Shown: one piece after another, positions 6,930 to 13,693 of the stretch | Position numbering within the stretch: position 1 is the first letter of the stretch | Layout: every line of letters begins with the position of its first letter | Assembly (NCBI GenBank): GCA_031378125.1 | Contig: JANNDW010000009.1 | Location: 1-26,648 of the forward strand | Direction: 5' to 3' | DNA from: LGRD01 sp031378125 | GTDB lineage: Bacteria > Pseudomonadota > Gammaproteobacteria > Burkholderiales > Burkholderiaceae_C | DNA length: 26,648 bases | The notes under the pieces: generated by a model | Databases searched by the model: none | Seen by the model: only the letters and a program-made list of their open reading frames with translations | What the model was told of the DNA's origin: nothing | Translations under genes and position numbers: made by a program

Positions 6930-6961
6930 GAGCCGGGCCGCCTCTGGGGTGAGGCGGGCTC
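6930..6961 (+). other. Hairpin in the corA leader region
   Basis: CCGCCTC (6938-6944) pairs with GAGGCGG (6951-6957) around the loop TGGGGT, and an outer GAGC/GCTC stem (6930-6933 with 6958-6961) extends it past a 4-base bulge. If corA is transcribed from upstream of this point, the hairpin would lie in its 5' leader, about 68 bases before the start codon. It does not match the known mgtA or ykoK Mg2+ riboswitch forms as far as I can judge. Confidence 0.25.
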
Positions 6962-7028
6962 ACTCCCCATCACCCCAGACCTTCGCAGCCACGGCTTCCC
7001 GTGTTGCGGCGAGCGCGTCGGAGCTTTC

Positions 7029-7991
7029 ATGCTGAATGTTTTTACGCTGGCCAACGGCCGGCTGTTCCAGGAAGAGATCGCAAGCCTCGCAGCGCTGGCC
7101 GATGTTCGGCCGGTGTGGGTCGATCTCGATGCCCCGACGCCCGAGGAGAAGGGCTGGATCGCCGAGCATTTCGGCGTGACCATCCCTGCCGACGCGGTGG
7201 ATGACGACCTCGAAGAGTCGGCCCGCTTCTACGAAGAAGACAACGGCGAACTGCACATCCGTTCCGACTTCCTGATCGACGACGACAGAACCCCGCGCAA
7301 CGTGCGCGTCGCCTTTATCCTGCGCGGTGGTGTGCTGTTCTCGGTGCATGCCGAGGACCTGCCGGTGTTTCGCCTGCTGCGGCTGCGCGCGCGGCGCATT
7401 CCGGCCCTGATCGAAGATGCGAAGGACGTTCTGCTCAAGCTCTACGACGCCGACGCGGAATACAGCGCCGATGCGCTGGAGGGCATCTACGACAGCCTGG
7501 AGGCCGTCAGCGCGCGCGTGCTCAAGCAGGATGTCAACGACCAGGCCGCGGGCGAGGCGCTGTCGGCCATTGCCCGGCAGGAAGACCTGAATGGCCGCGT
7601 GCGCCGCAACGTGATGGACACACGTCGGGCGGTCAGTTTCATGATGCGCAGCCGCATGCTCAATGCCGAGCAGTTTGAAGAGGCGCGGCAGATCCTGCGC
7701 GACATCGACTCGCTCGACAGCCACAGCACCTTTCTGTTCGACAAGATCAACTTCCTGATGAACGCCACCGTGGGTTTCATCAACATCAACCAGAACAAGA
7801 TCATCAAGATCTTCTCGGTGGCCAGCGTGGCGCTGCTGCCGCCGACCTTGATCGCCAGCATCTACGGCATGAACTTCCAGGCCATTCCGGAGCTGCACTG
7901 GCGTTACGGTTACCCGTTTGCCATTGCGCTGATGGTGGCCTCGGTCACCGCGCCGTTCCTCTATTTCCGGCGCAAAGGCTGGCTGCGTTGA
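7029..7991 (+). CDS. corA: CorA family magnesium/cobalt transporter
   Basis: Inner-membrane pentameric channel for Mg2+ (also Co2+/Ni2+). The 320-residue length is typical. A large acidic cytoplasmic N-terminal domain is followed by a long helix (about 190-255, including the segment RVRRNVMDTRRAVSFMMRSR). Two C-terminal membrane helices (about 258-278 and 297-314) flank the periplasmic loop with the family-defining YGMNF motif (Gly280-Met281-Asn282). A basic tail RRKGWLR ends the protein. The ATG at 7029 has GGAG five bases upstream. The stop codon (7989-7991) directly abuts the stop of the convergent SnoaL-like gene with no spacer and no terminator. Divergent from hpf. The CorA family is sure; the physiological metal is assumed. 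Confidence 0.96.
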   Translation: MLNVFTLANGRLFQEEIASLAALADVRPVWVDLDAPTPEEKGWIAEHFGVTIPADAVDDDLEESARFYEEDNGELHIRSDFLIDDDRTPRNVRVAFILRGGVLFSVHAEDLPVFRLLRLRARRIPALIEDAKDVLLKLYDADAEYSADALEGIYDSLEAVSARVLKQDVNDQAAGEALSAIARQEDLNGRVRRNVMDTRRAVSFMMRSRMLNAEQFEEARQILRDIDSLDSHSTFLFDKINFLMNATVGFININQNKIIKIFSVASVALLPPTLIASIYGMNFQAIPELHWRYGYPFAIALMVASVTAPFLYFRRKGWLR

Positions 7992-8441
7992 TCAGGTCTG
8001 TGCGCGCTTCTTGAGCCAGCGCATCAGCACGCGCACCACCGGCAGTTTTTCGTACAACTCTTCGGCGGCATCCCAGTAGTCGCGGTGCAAGGCGATGAGG
8101 CCGGCGGCATCGAACCGAAGATGTGAACTCCCACGCACCGTCTGCGACTCGCGGCTGAAGCGCTTGAAGCGGAAGACGAAATCCCAGCTCAAAAAACACT
8201 GCTCGCCTTGGCTGATGATGTCGTGCACCACGAAGCGCGGTTCATCGAGCGCTGTGAACATGTGCGCGAAGATGCGCTGAATGGAGGCGATGCCTTGCAC
8301 TTCGTTGAACGGGTCCTTGAACCGCGCATCGCGGTGGTAGAACTCGCCCAGGCGGGCCACATCGGCGGGCCTCAGCGCCTCGAACAGCGCCACGATGCGC
8401 GCCACGCGGGGGTCTTCGCAGCGCGGCGCGTGCCCTGTCAT
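7992..8441 (-). CDS. NTF2/SnoaL-like family protein, last gene of the lipid operon
   Basis: A 149-residue protein of the nuclear-transport-factor-2/SnoaL-like superfamily, a cone-shaped fold used by ketosteroid isomerase-like enzymes and binding proteins. The recognisable elements are an N-terminal helix, the segment FYHRDARFKDPFNEVQG, the strand QCFLSWDFVFRFK, and the ending HRDYWDAAEELYEKLP. The frame continues upstream, but the start is best placed at the ATG at 8441, which overlaps the upstream dehydrogenase stop by four bases (ATGA). No signal peptide is seen. Its substrate is unknown. NTF2-like proteins accompany the FAD-oxidoreductase/DUF1365/CFA-like set in other proteobacteria, so a role in the same lipid pathway is likely but inferred. 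Confidence 0.82.
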   Translation of the reverse strand: MTGHAPRCEDPRVARIVALFEALRPADVARLGEFYHRDARFKDPFNEVQGIASIQRIFAHMFTALDEPRFVVHDIISQGEQCFLSWDFVFRFKRFSRESQTVRGSSHLRFDAAGLIALHRDYWDAAEELYEKLPVVRVLMRWLKKRAQT

Positions 8442-9211
8442 AGGCCGGTGGCCCGGCGGATGGCCTTGAAGTAAAGCCAGTCGCCCACGTGGCTGAGGGC
8501 CTTGAGCCACAGCGTGAAGCGCTTCGGAAAGTGAATCTCGAACTCGCCCGCTTCCCAGCCCTTGAGCATTTCCTGCGCCGCCTGCTCGGGCGTGATGAGC
8601 GCCGGCATCGCGAACTCGTTCTGCGAGGTCAGCGGCGTTTCAACGAAGCCCGGGTTGATGACCGAGGCGCCAATGCCCAGGGGGTGCAGGTCCAGGTAGA
8701 GCGTCTGCGCCAGGTTGATCAGCGCCGCCTTGGTCGGCCCGTAGGCGAGTGAATTGGGCAGGCCGCGATAACCTGCCACGCTGGACACCAGGCTGATGTG
8801 GCCCGCCTTCTGCCGCAGCAGCACCGGCAACACCGCGTCCAGCATGTGCAGGGCGCCGACGTAGTTCACCTTGTCGTGGCGCAGCATTTCGTCCAGGTCG
8901 AACTCGGTCGCGCGCATGGCCTTGTAGTGGCCGGCGCAGTACACCGCCAGGTCGATGCGGCCGAAGCGTTCGACGATGCGCCGCGCCGCGCCGGTCATCG
9001 CGGCGCGGTCGGTGGCGTCCAGCGCCAGCCCCAGGCTGCCGGCATGCTGGGCCTCGAAGGCCTGCAGTGCTGCCGCGTTGCGGGCCGACACCACGACCCG
9101 CGCGCCACGTTGATGCAGCAACTCCGCGGTCGCGCGACCGATGCCGGTGGAGGCGCCGACCAGCCACACGGTCCGGTCCGTCCAATCGGTGAAGGCGGGG
9201 TTCAAGGGCAT
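8438..9211 (-). CDS. Short-chain dehydrogenase/reductase (SDR)
   Basis: A classical SDR oxidoreductase of 257 aa using NAD(P)(H). The nucleotide-binding motif GASTGIG is at residues 19-25. The NNAG-equivalent is YCAG (91-94), the helix alpha4 Asn is N116, and the catalytic Ser (about 144, in VSSVAG), Tyr157 and Lys161 (YGPTK) are all present, so it should be active. PGFVETPLT follows, as usual. A longer frame upstream is GC-biased nonsense. The ATG at 9211 gives a family-like N-terminus and lies 11 bases after the DUF3833 stop. The C-terminus (about 225-257) has an amphipathic, basic stretch (HFPKRFTLWLKAL...WLYFKAIRRATGL) that could touch the membrane. The substrate is not predictable from sequence; context suggests a lipid-derived alcohol or ketone. 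Confidence 0.92.
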   Translation of the reverse strand: MPLNPAFTDWTDRTVWLVGASTGIGRATAELLHQRGARVVVSARNAAALQAFEAQHAGSLGLALDATDRAAMTGAARRIVERFGRIDLAVYCAGHYKAMRATEFDLDEMLRHDKVNYVGALHMLDAVLPVLLRQKAGHISLVSSVAGYRGLPNSLAYGPTKAALINLAQTLYLDLHPLGIGASVINPGFVETPLTSQNEFAMPALITPEQAAQEMLKGWEAGEFEIHFPKRFTLWLKALSHVGDWLYFKAIRRATGL

Positions 9212-9222
9212 GGAGGCCTGCT

Positions 9223-9759
9223 TTACTTCTTGTAGAACGACAGGGTCACTTCGCCCAAGCGAATGCCGAACTTGCTCATCTGCGCCTTGTTGAGCATCAC
9301 GCGCTCGTCCATCAGGTACATCCAGTCGTCGAACTGCACGTCGTAGACGCTGCCGTCCACCGGCAGCCGCAGCGTGTACTTCCATTGCAAGGCGTTGCCC
9401 GCCACCTGGCCGAGTGCGGTGCCGACCACGTCGTCGGCGGTGCCGATGTACTGGCCGCCGGGCAGCTTCTTCAGGCGCCAGACGCGGCGTTCCTTCTTCC
9501 CATCGCTGTAGGTGAAGTCCTCTTCCAGCACGCCGCTGTCGCCGGTCCAGGTGCACTTCATCGCCACCGTGAAGCGCCGTGCCACCTTGCCACTGCGGTC
9601 GGTGAACAGGCCGTGCGCGACCAGGTCACCGTTGAAATAGGTGGCCAGATCGAGCGGCGGTTTTTCCGCCGCGTAGTCGGTGGGGACCGGCGCCGAGGCA
9701 CAGGCGGTCAGCAGCGCGGCGGCCAGCGCCACCCCACTCAAAATCAAGCGTCGTTTCAT
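9223..9759 (-). CDS. DUF3833 family lipoprotein
   Basis: A 178-residue predicted lipoprotein of the DUF3833 family, whose function is unknown. The signal peptide MKRRLILSGVALAAALLTAC ends in a lipobox with Cys at residue 20, so the mature protein would be lipid-anchored in the periplasm. The rest looks like a small beta-barrel (TYFNGDLVAHGLFTDRSGKV, KERRVWRLKKLPGGQYIGTA, ALQWKYTLRLPVDG, DDWMYLMDERVMLNKAQMSK), as in lipocalin-like families. That fold reading is inference. The ATG at 9759 overlaps the upstream MFS stop by four bases. DUF3833 genes recur in clusters with CFA-synthase-like, DUF1365 and FAD-oxidoreductase genes, which supports a shared envelope-lipid role. Confidence 0.88.
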   Translation of the reverse strand: MKRRLILSGVALAAALLTACASAPVPTDYAAEKPPLDLATYFNGDLVAHGLFTDRSGKVARRFTVAMKCTWTGDSGVLEEDFTYSDGKKERRVWRLKKLPGGQYIGTADDVVGTALGQVAGNALQWKYTLRLPVDGSVYDVQFDDWMYLMDERVMLNKAQMSKFGIRLGEVTLSFYKK

Positions 9760-11066
9760 TCGGTGCTTTCTGAAGTTCGAATCCATTGGGTGTAGAGCAA
9801 CGCCGCGGCCGCCAGCTTGAGCACGCAGGGCAGCACGCAGTAGGCGATCGTCAGTGCGCTCAAGGCTTGCGGGCTGTGGCTTCCCGGCGCGTAGCCGAAG
9901 GCCTGCAGCACCGGCAGGGCCACGCCCGCGGCGAGCGCCAGGTTGAGCTTGGTGGCGAAGTTCCACCAGCCGAAGTACGCGCCCTCGGCGCGGTTGCCAT
10001 GGCCGGCACGCTGGATCACCCCGGCCAGCAGCGCACTGGGCAGCGTGAGGTCGGCGCCCAGCGCCACGCCGCTGAGCACGCATACGGCGGTGTAGGCGAC
10101 GACGTCGCCGGCCCCCAACCATGCGGCCCAGATGAACACGACGATGGCCAAGCCCATGCCGAGCAGCCAGGTGCGCGCCAGTCCGAAATGGCCGACCACC
10201 CGCACCCACAGCGGGATCGACAGCGCCCCGGCGGCGAAGTAGCTGGCCAGGAACAGCGGCTCATAGGCCGTGGCCAGCAGGCGGTCGCGAATGAAGAAAA
10301 GCACCAGCGTTGCCGGAACGGCGCTGGCAATGCCATTGACGAGGTAGATGACCAGCAGCTTGGCGAATGCAGGCGTCGAAAAGGGCAGCAACAGGGCCAC
10401 CGGCCCGGCGTTCGATGCCGAGGCCCGCGGCTGCGGGGCGCGCCACAACAGCGCCACACCGACGGCCAGCGCCGCCGCGAACACCAGCGTCGTCACGCTC
10501 AAACCGGCCACCGACGGCAGCACGCTGGCCACCAGCACGCCGGCCAAGGCCATTCCCTCACGCCAGGCCACGATGCGCGCGCGCTGCGGCTCGTCGCCGC
10601 CCAGCCGCGCACCCCAGGCCTGGTGGATGACGGTGACGACGCTGTAGCTCAGGTAGGTGACGGCCAGCCCCGCGGCGCACCACCACAGCAAGGCGGCCGT
10701 GCCTTGCACCGGTGGGAAGAACAGGGCTCGAAACCCGACCGTCAGCACCACCGCCGCGATCGCTGCGACCCACCCGGCACGGCGTGCCGAGCGGGCCAGC
10801 AAGGCATCGGCCCAGCGGCCGATCAGCGGGTCGGCCACCGCGTCGAGCAAGCGGGCGGCCAGCAGCACGGCCCCCAGCAACGCCAGCGGCACGCCAAAGA
10901 CGCTGGCGTAGTGATTGGGCAGCACCACATACAGCGGCAGCGCGACGAAGGCCAGCGGCAGCCCCAGCGTGCCGTAGCTCAGGCCGTCGCGCCAGCCGCC
11001 GCGCCACGCACGCGGCGGCTCACCGGCGGGTGCGCAGCCTGTGCTGGGCACGGCTGCGCCGCTCAC
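9756..11066 (-). CDS. MFS transporter of the GPH (MelB-like) type
   Basis: A 436-residue polytopic inner-membrane protein with about 12 hydrophobic segments. The motif RLLDAVADPLIGRWADALL (about 72-90) matches the DxxxDPxxGxxxD signature of the glycoside-pentoside-hexuronide:cation symporters (MelB Asp55/Asp59 equivalents at 75 and 79). A second signature-like segment, GAYFGWWNFATKLNLALAAG, lies in the C-terminal half. The start is a GTG at 11066 that overlaps the upstream stop by four bases. GPH-type transporters also accompany the UfaD-like oxidoreductase gene in other genomes, so the cargo here may be a lipid or lipid precursor rather than a sugar. That is an inference, and nothing in the sequence identifies the substrate. 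Confidence 0.88.
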   Translation of the reverse strand: MSGAAVPSTGCAPAGEPPRAWRGGWRDGLSYGTLGLPLAFVALPLYVVLPNHYASVFGVPLALLGAVLLAARLLDAVADPLIGRWADALLARSARRAGWVAAIAAVVLTVGFRALFFPPVQGTAALLWWCAAGLAVTYLSYSVVTVIHQAWGARLGGDEPQRARIVAWREGMALAGVLVASVLPSVAGLSVTTLVFAAALAVGVALLWRAPQPRASASNAGPVALLLPFSTPAFAKLLVIYLVNGIASAVPATLVLFFIRDRLLATAYEPLFLASYFAAGALSIPLWVRVVGHFGLARTWLLGMGLAIVVFIWAAWLGAGDVVAYTAVCVLSGVALGADLTLPSALLAGVIQRAGHGNRAEGAYFGWWNFATKLNLALAAGVALPVLQAFGYAPGSHSPQALSALTIAYCVLPCVLKLAAAALLYTQWIRTSESTE

Positions 11067-11629
11067 GAGCCGGCCTTGGTTGCGCTCAACAGGGCGGCGC
11101 GCAACTTGGGTTCTGAGGTCTGCGCGGACAACCAGATGCCAAAGAAACGGCGTGCGAAATCCGCGTCACGCACCTCGCCCTTCGGCTTGGCGTTGAGGAA
11201 AAACAGCGCGGCCTCGCCCGGGCGGTGAACGCCGGTGAGGCGGTCGCCCTTGTTCACGTCGGGGAAAACCTGCGTCATCGAGGCCAGCCAGCGTTGGCCC
11301 TGTTCTTCGCCGAAGCCACCGATCCGTTTCATCTCGTCCAGGCTGCGCTCGGCGATCAGCTTGCCCACCAGCGAGCGGGCGTATTCCAGCTCCAGCGCCA
11401 GCGGCAGCCTGGCATAGGCGTCGGCGCTGAAGCCGTCGGCGACCCACAGGCGCGCGTCGTAGATGTGCAGGCCGAAGTAGGTCAGCCGGCCATTGCCCAG
11501 CAGGCGCGCACCCGGCAGTTCCGCGGCCACCTCGGCGGGCGCGGCGGGCTGCGCTCTCGCGCCGGCACCCAGCCCCGCGAGCGCCGCCAACAATGCACGG
11601 CGCGAAATGACGTCAAGAGCTTGGCTCAT
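11063..11629 (-). CDS. Chalcone isomerase-like family protein with Tat signal
   Basis: A 188-residue exported protein of the chalcone-isomerase-like family, known in bacteria mostly as uncharacterised periplasmic proteins. The N-terminus carries a twin-arginine signal (SRRALLAALAG, Arg10-Arg11, followed by a hydrophobic stretch and an AxA-like site near ARAQPA), so export would be in folded form. The core includes LGNGRLTYFGLHIYDARLWV, then an Arg/Glu-rich helix region, the segment DVNKGDRLTGVHRPG and a C-terminal FFGIWLSAQTSEPKLR. The ATG at 11629 is 10 bases after the CFA-like stop. The fold is associated with fatty-acid-binding relatives in plants, which would fit a lipid-linked operon. 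There is no reason to expect flavonoid chemistry here. Confidence 0.86.
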   Translation of the reverse strand: MSQALDVISRRALLAALAGLGAGARAQPAAPAEVAAELPGARLLGNGRLTYFGLHIYDARLWVADGFSADAYARLPLALELEYARSLVGKLIAERSLDEMKRIGGFGEEQGQRWLASMTQVFPDVNKGDRLTGVHRPGEAALFFLNAKPKGEVRDADFARRFFGIWLSAQTSEPKLRAALLSATKAGS

Positions 11630-11639
11630 GATCCGCAGC

Positions 11640-12860
11640 TCAATCGCGCCGCAGCGTGAACTGCATGACGCTGGTGTTGCCGGTGGCAAACGCCGCCTCG
11701 CAGTAGGCGAGATAGAACTCCCAGATGCGCATGAAGCGGGTGTCGAAGCCGAGCTTGCGCACCGGCGTATCGGCGCCCAGGAACTGGTGGCGCCAGCGGC
11801 GCAGTGTCTCGGCGTAGTCGAGGCCGAAATCGAGTTCGTTCACCACCGTCAGGCCACTTTGCGCCGCCGCCGCGCGAAATGCCCGCGGGCTGGGCAGCAG
11901 GCCGCCGGGGAAGATGTACTGCTGGATGAAGTCGCTCGACTTCACATAGCGCTCGAACAGGTCGTCGCGGATGGTGATGCTCTGGATGCAGGCCATGCCG
12001 CCGGGCTTGAGCTGGGTCTTCAAGGTGTTGAAAAAACCCGGCCAGTACTCGCGGCCCACGGCCTCGAACATCTCGATGGATGCGATGGCATCGAACGGGC
12101 CGTCGTCGATGTCGCGGTAGTCCTGCAAGCGCAGTTCGGCAGGCAGGTCGGCTTTCACCAAACGTGCTTCGGCCCAGGCCAGTTGCTCGGTCGACAAGGT
12201 CACGCCGGTCACCGTGGCGCCGAATTCGCGCGCCGCGCATTCGGCCAGCGCGCCCCAGCCGCAGCCGATTTCCAGCACCCGATGGCCGGGCTGCACGCCG
12301 CATTCGCGCAGCGCGCGGCGCACCTTGGCCCATTGCGCGGTGACCAGGCCGGCCGAGCGGTCGCCCTCGAACCACGCGCTGCTGTAGTTCATCGTCGGGT
12401 CCAGCCACAGGCGATAGAACTCATTGCCCAGGTCGTAATGCGCGTGGATGTTTTTCTGGCTGCCGGTGCGGGAGTTGCGGTTGAACAGATGCTTGGCGCG
12501 GTACAGCAAGGAGCCCCACCAGCTGCCGTAGATGACGGTCTCGATCTGGTCGCGGTTGGCGACGAACAAGGTCAACAGCGTCGTCAGGTCGGGCGTGGTC
12601 CAGTCACCGGCGATGTAGCTTTCGGCGAACCCGATGTCGCCCGACTTCAGCGCCGCCGCGCACACGTTCCAGTTGTGCAGCCGGATCGCGGCCCGCGGCT
12701 GTTCCGCCGCCTGGGTGCCGAAGTGTGCCGACGAACCATCGGGCAACTGCAGGTCCAGCGTGCCGTGGTTCAGGCTTTTCAACAGGTGCAGCACGGCGCG
12801 CGCGGCCGGCGGCGTCGATTCAGGCAGCGAGACAGGAGCGGTGGAGGTTTGGCTGGTCAT
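11640..12860 (-). CDS. Cyclopropane-fatty-acid synthase-like SAM methyltransferase
   Basis: SAM-dependent enzyme of the CFA synthase family (406 aa) that would act on unsaturated acyl chains of membrane phospholipids. An N-terminal accessory domain (about 1-125) includes the DIGFAESYIAGDW motif. The methyltransferase domain starts at HAHYDLGNEFYRLWLD, with SAM motif I VLEIGCGWG at 195-203 and MFEAVG (Glu266). Compared from memory with E. coli Cfa, the bicarbonate-ligand Cys139 corresponds to Ser161 (MNYSSAW) and His266 to Gln293 (CIQSITI). The acidic residue (Glu266) and the Tyr (FGLDYAETL, 349) are kept. This suggests a methylating relative such as UfaM rather than a true cyclopropane synthase. 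A 35-bp gap separates it from the DUF1365 gene. Confidence 0.92.
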   Translation of the reverse strand: MTSQTSTAPVSLPESTPPAARAVLHLLKSLNHGTLDLQLPDGSSAHFGTQAAEQPRAAIRLHNWNVCAAALKSGDIGFAESYIAGDWTTPDLTTLLTLFVANRDQIETVIYGSWWGSLLYRAKHLFNRNSRTGSQKNIHAHYDLGNEFYRLWLDPTMNYSSAWFEGDRSAGLVTAQWAKVRRALRECGVQPGHRVLEIGCGWGALAECAAREFGATVTGVTLSTEQLAWAEARLVKADLPAELRLQDYRDIDDGPFDAIASIEMFEAVGREYWPGFFNTLKTQLKPGGMACIQSITIRDDLFERYVKSSDFIQQYIFPGGLLPSPRAFRAAAAQSGLTVVNELDFGLDYAETLRRWRHQFLGADTPVRKLGFDTRFMRIWEFYLAYCEAAFATGNTSVMQFTLRRD

Positions 12861-12895
12861 GGTAGAGGCGGATAGTCAACAGAGACGGCGGCATT

Positions 12896-13693
12896 TCAGC
12901 GCGACACGAACGACTGCGGCAGGCCGGGCTTGCGAACGAATGGCACCCGCTTTGCAAACAGCTTGACGGCCTGCCAGTGGATGCGTGCGATGACACCGAG
13001 CGTCATCAGCGGCATACCGAAGAAGGCCGCCCGGATGCGCGCCGGCGACAGCGGCCGCAGGCTGCCGGACACGCTGGTCTGGATCAGCAGGCCGCCGTCG
13101 TCGAAGTGGTCGATGCGCGCCACCGTGCGAGCCGGCGCAGTTTCGGGTTCGCCCGCGGGGCGCGACAGACCAACGCACATGAACCGAAAGCGGTAGCTCC
13201 CCGCCACCTCACAAAACGGCGACACATGGAACACCTTGGTTGTGCGCAACTCACGGCCGAAGGCCACATCCTTGCCGGTCAGCAAGTAGCAGTGGCGCTC
13301 GCCGAAGGTGTTGTTGACTTCGACCAGCACGGCCGCCAGCGAATCGTCTTCGCGATGGCAATACCAAAAACTCACCGGCTTGAACGTGAAGCCCAGCACG
13401 CGCGGATAACAATGCAGCCAGACCTCGCCGCTCCCATCGCTCACGCCTTCACGCGCAAGGATTTCTTCGAGCCAGGCCAGGCTGTCTTCGCGGCCGTCGC
13501 CATGGTCGCGGTCGAAGAAGCTGATCAGCCCGAAGCGGTTGCGCGCCAGCGCCTGGGGGGGCGCCTGTCGCAAGCTGCGCATCGGCAGCATCAAGAAATA
13601 GGTGGCATAGGCGAAGCTGTTGCGGGTGGGGCGCACCCGCGTGTGGCGCACCTGGCCGATGCCGATGTGCGCTCGAGCCGCAACCGAATTCAC
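12896..13693 (-). CDS. DUF1365 family protein
   Basis: A 265-residue protein of the DUF1365 family, with no established biochemical function. Family hallmarks are visible: RHTRVRPTRNSFAYATYFL near the N-terminus, HCYPRVLGFTFKPVSFWYC, EVNNTFGERHCYLL, then KVFHVSPFCEVAGSYRFRF, and a C-terminal basic, partly hydrophobic segment (IHWQAVKLFAKRVPF) that could associate with the membrane. The start is a GTG (13693) overlapping the upstream FAD oxidoreductase stop by four bases. DUF1365 and FAD oxidoreductase genes are almost always found as a pair next to a CFA-synthase-like gene in proteobacteria, as here, so the three probably act on the same lipid. There is no signal peptide. Confidence 0.93.
   Translation of the reverse strand: MNSVAARAHIGIGQVRHTRVRPTRNSFAYATYFLMLPMRSLRQAPPQALARNRFGLISFFDRDHGDGREDSLAWLEEILAREGVSDGSGEVWLHCYPRVLGFTFKPVSFWYCHREDDSLAAVLVEVNNTFGERHCYLLTGKDVAFGRELRTTKVFHVSPFCEVAGSYRFRFMCVGLSRPAGEPETAPARTVARIDHFDDGGLLIQTSVSGSLRPLSPARIRAAFFGMPLMTLGVIARIHWQAVKLFAKRVPFVRKPGLPQSFVSR

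Larger units (their letters stand above)
6651..7028. other. Divergent hpf/corA intergenic region
   Basis: This 378-bp stretch holds no gene I can support. From the left it contains the hpf ribosome-binding site, a sigma-70 type hpf promoter (6715-6743), a weak GG-N10-GC sigma-54-like element pointing toward hpf (6836-6850), a 7-bp-stem hairpin with an outer 4-bp stem (6930-6961), and the corA ribosome-binding site GGAG (7020-7023). Reading frames crossing it look like random GC-rich frames. Confidence 0.6.

Noticed and set aside
6960..7898. 312-codon minus-strand frame opposite corA
   Set aside because: corA on the plus strand has the GMN motif, two membrane helices and a ribosome-binding site; the minus frame shows none of these.
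9212..9556. 115-residue N-terminal extension of the SDR gene
   Set aside because: The extension overlaps the DUF3833 lipoprotein gene in another frame and is Arg-rich; the Rossmann fold begins just after the ATG at 9211.
9786..11228. 480-codon plus-strand frame opposite the MFS gene
   Set aside because: Shadow of a membrane-protein gene; extremely Gln/Gly/Arg-rich and without family features.
11493..12875. 460-codon plus-strand frame opposite the CFA-like gene
   Set aside because: Antisense shadow; the minus strand has a complete SAM methyltransferase.
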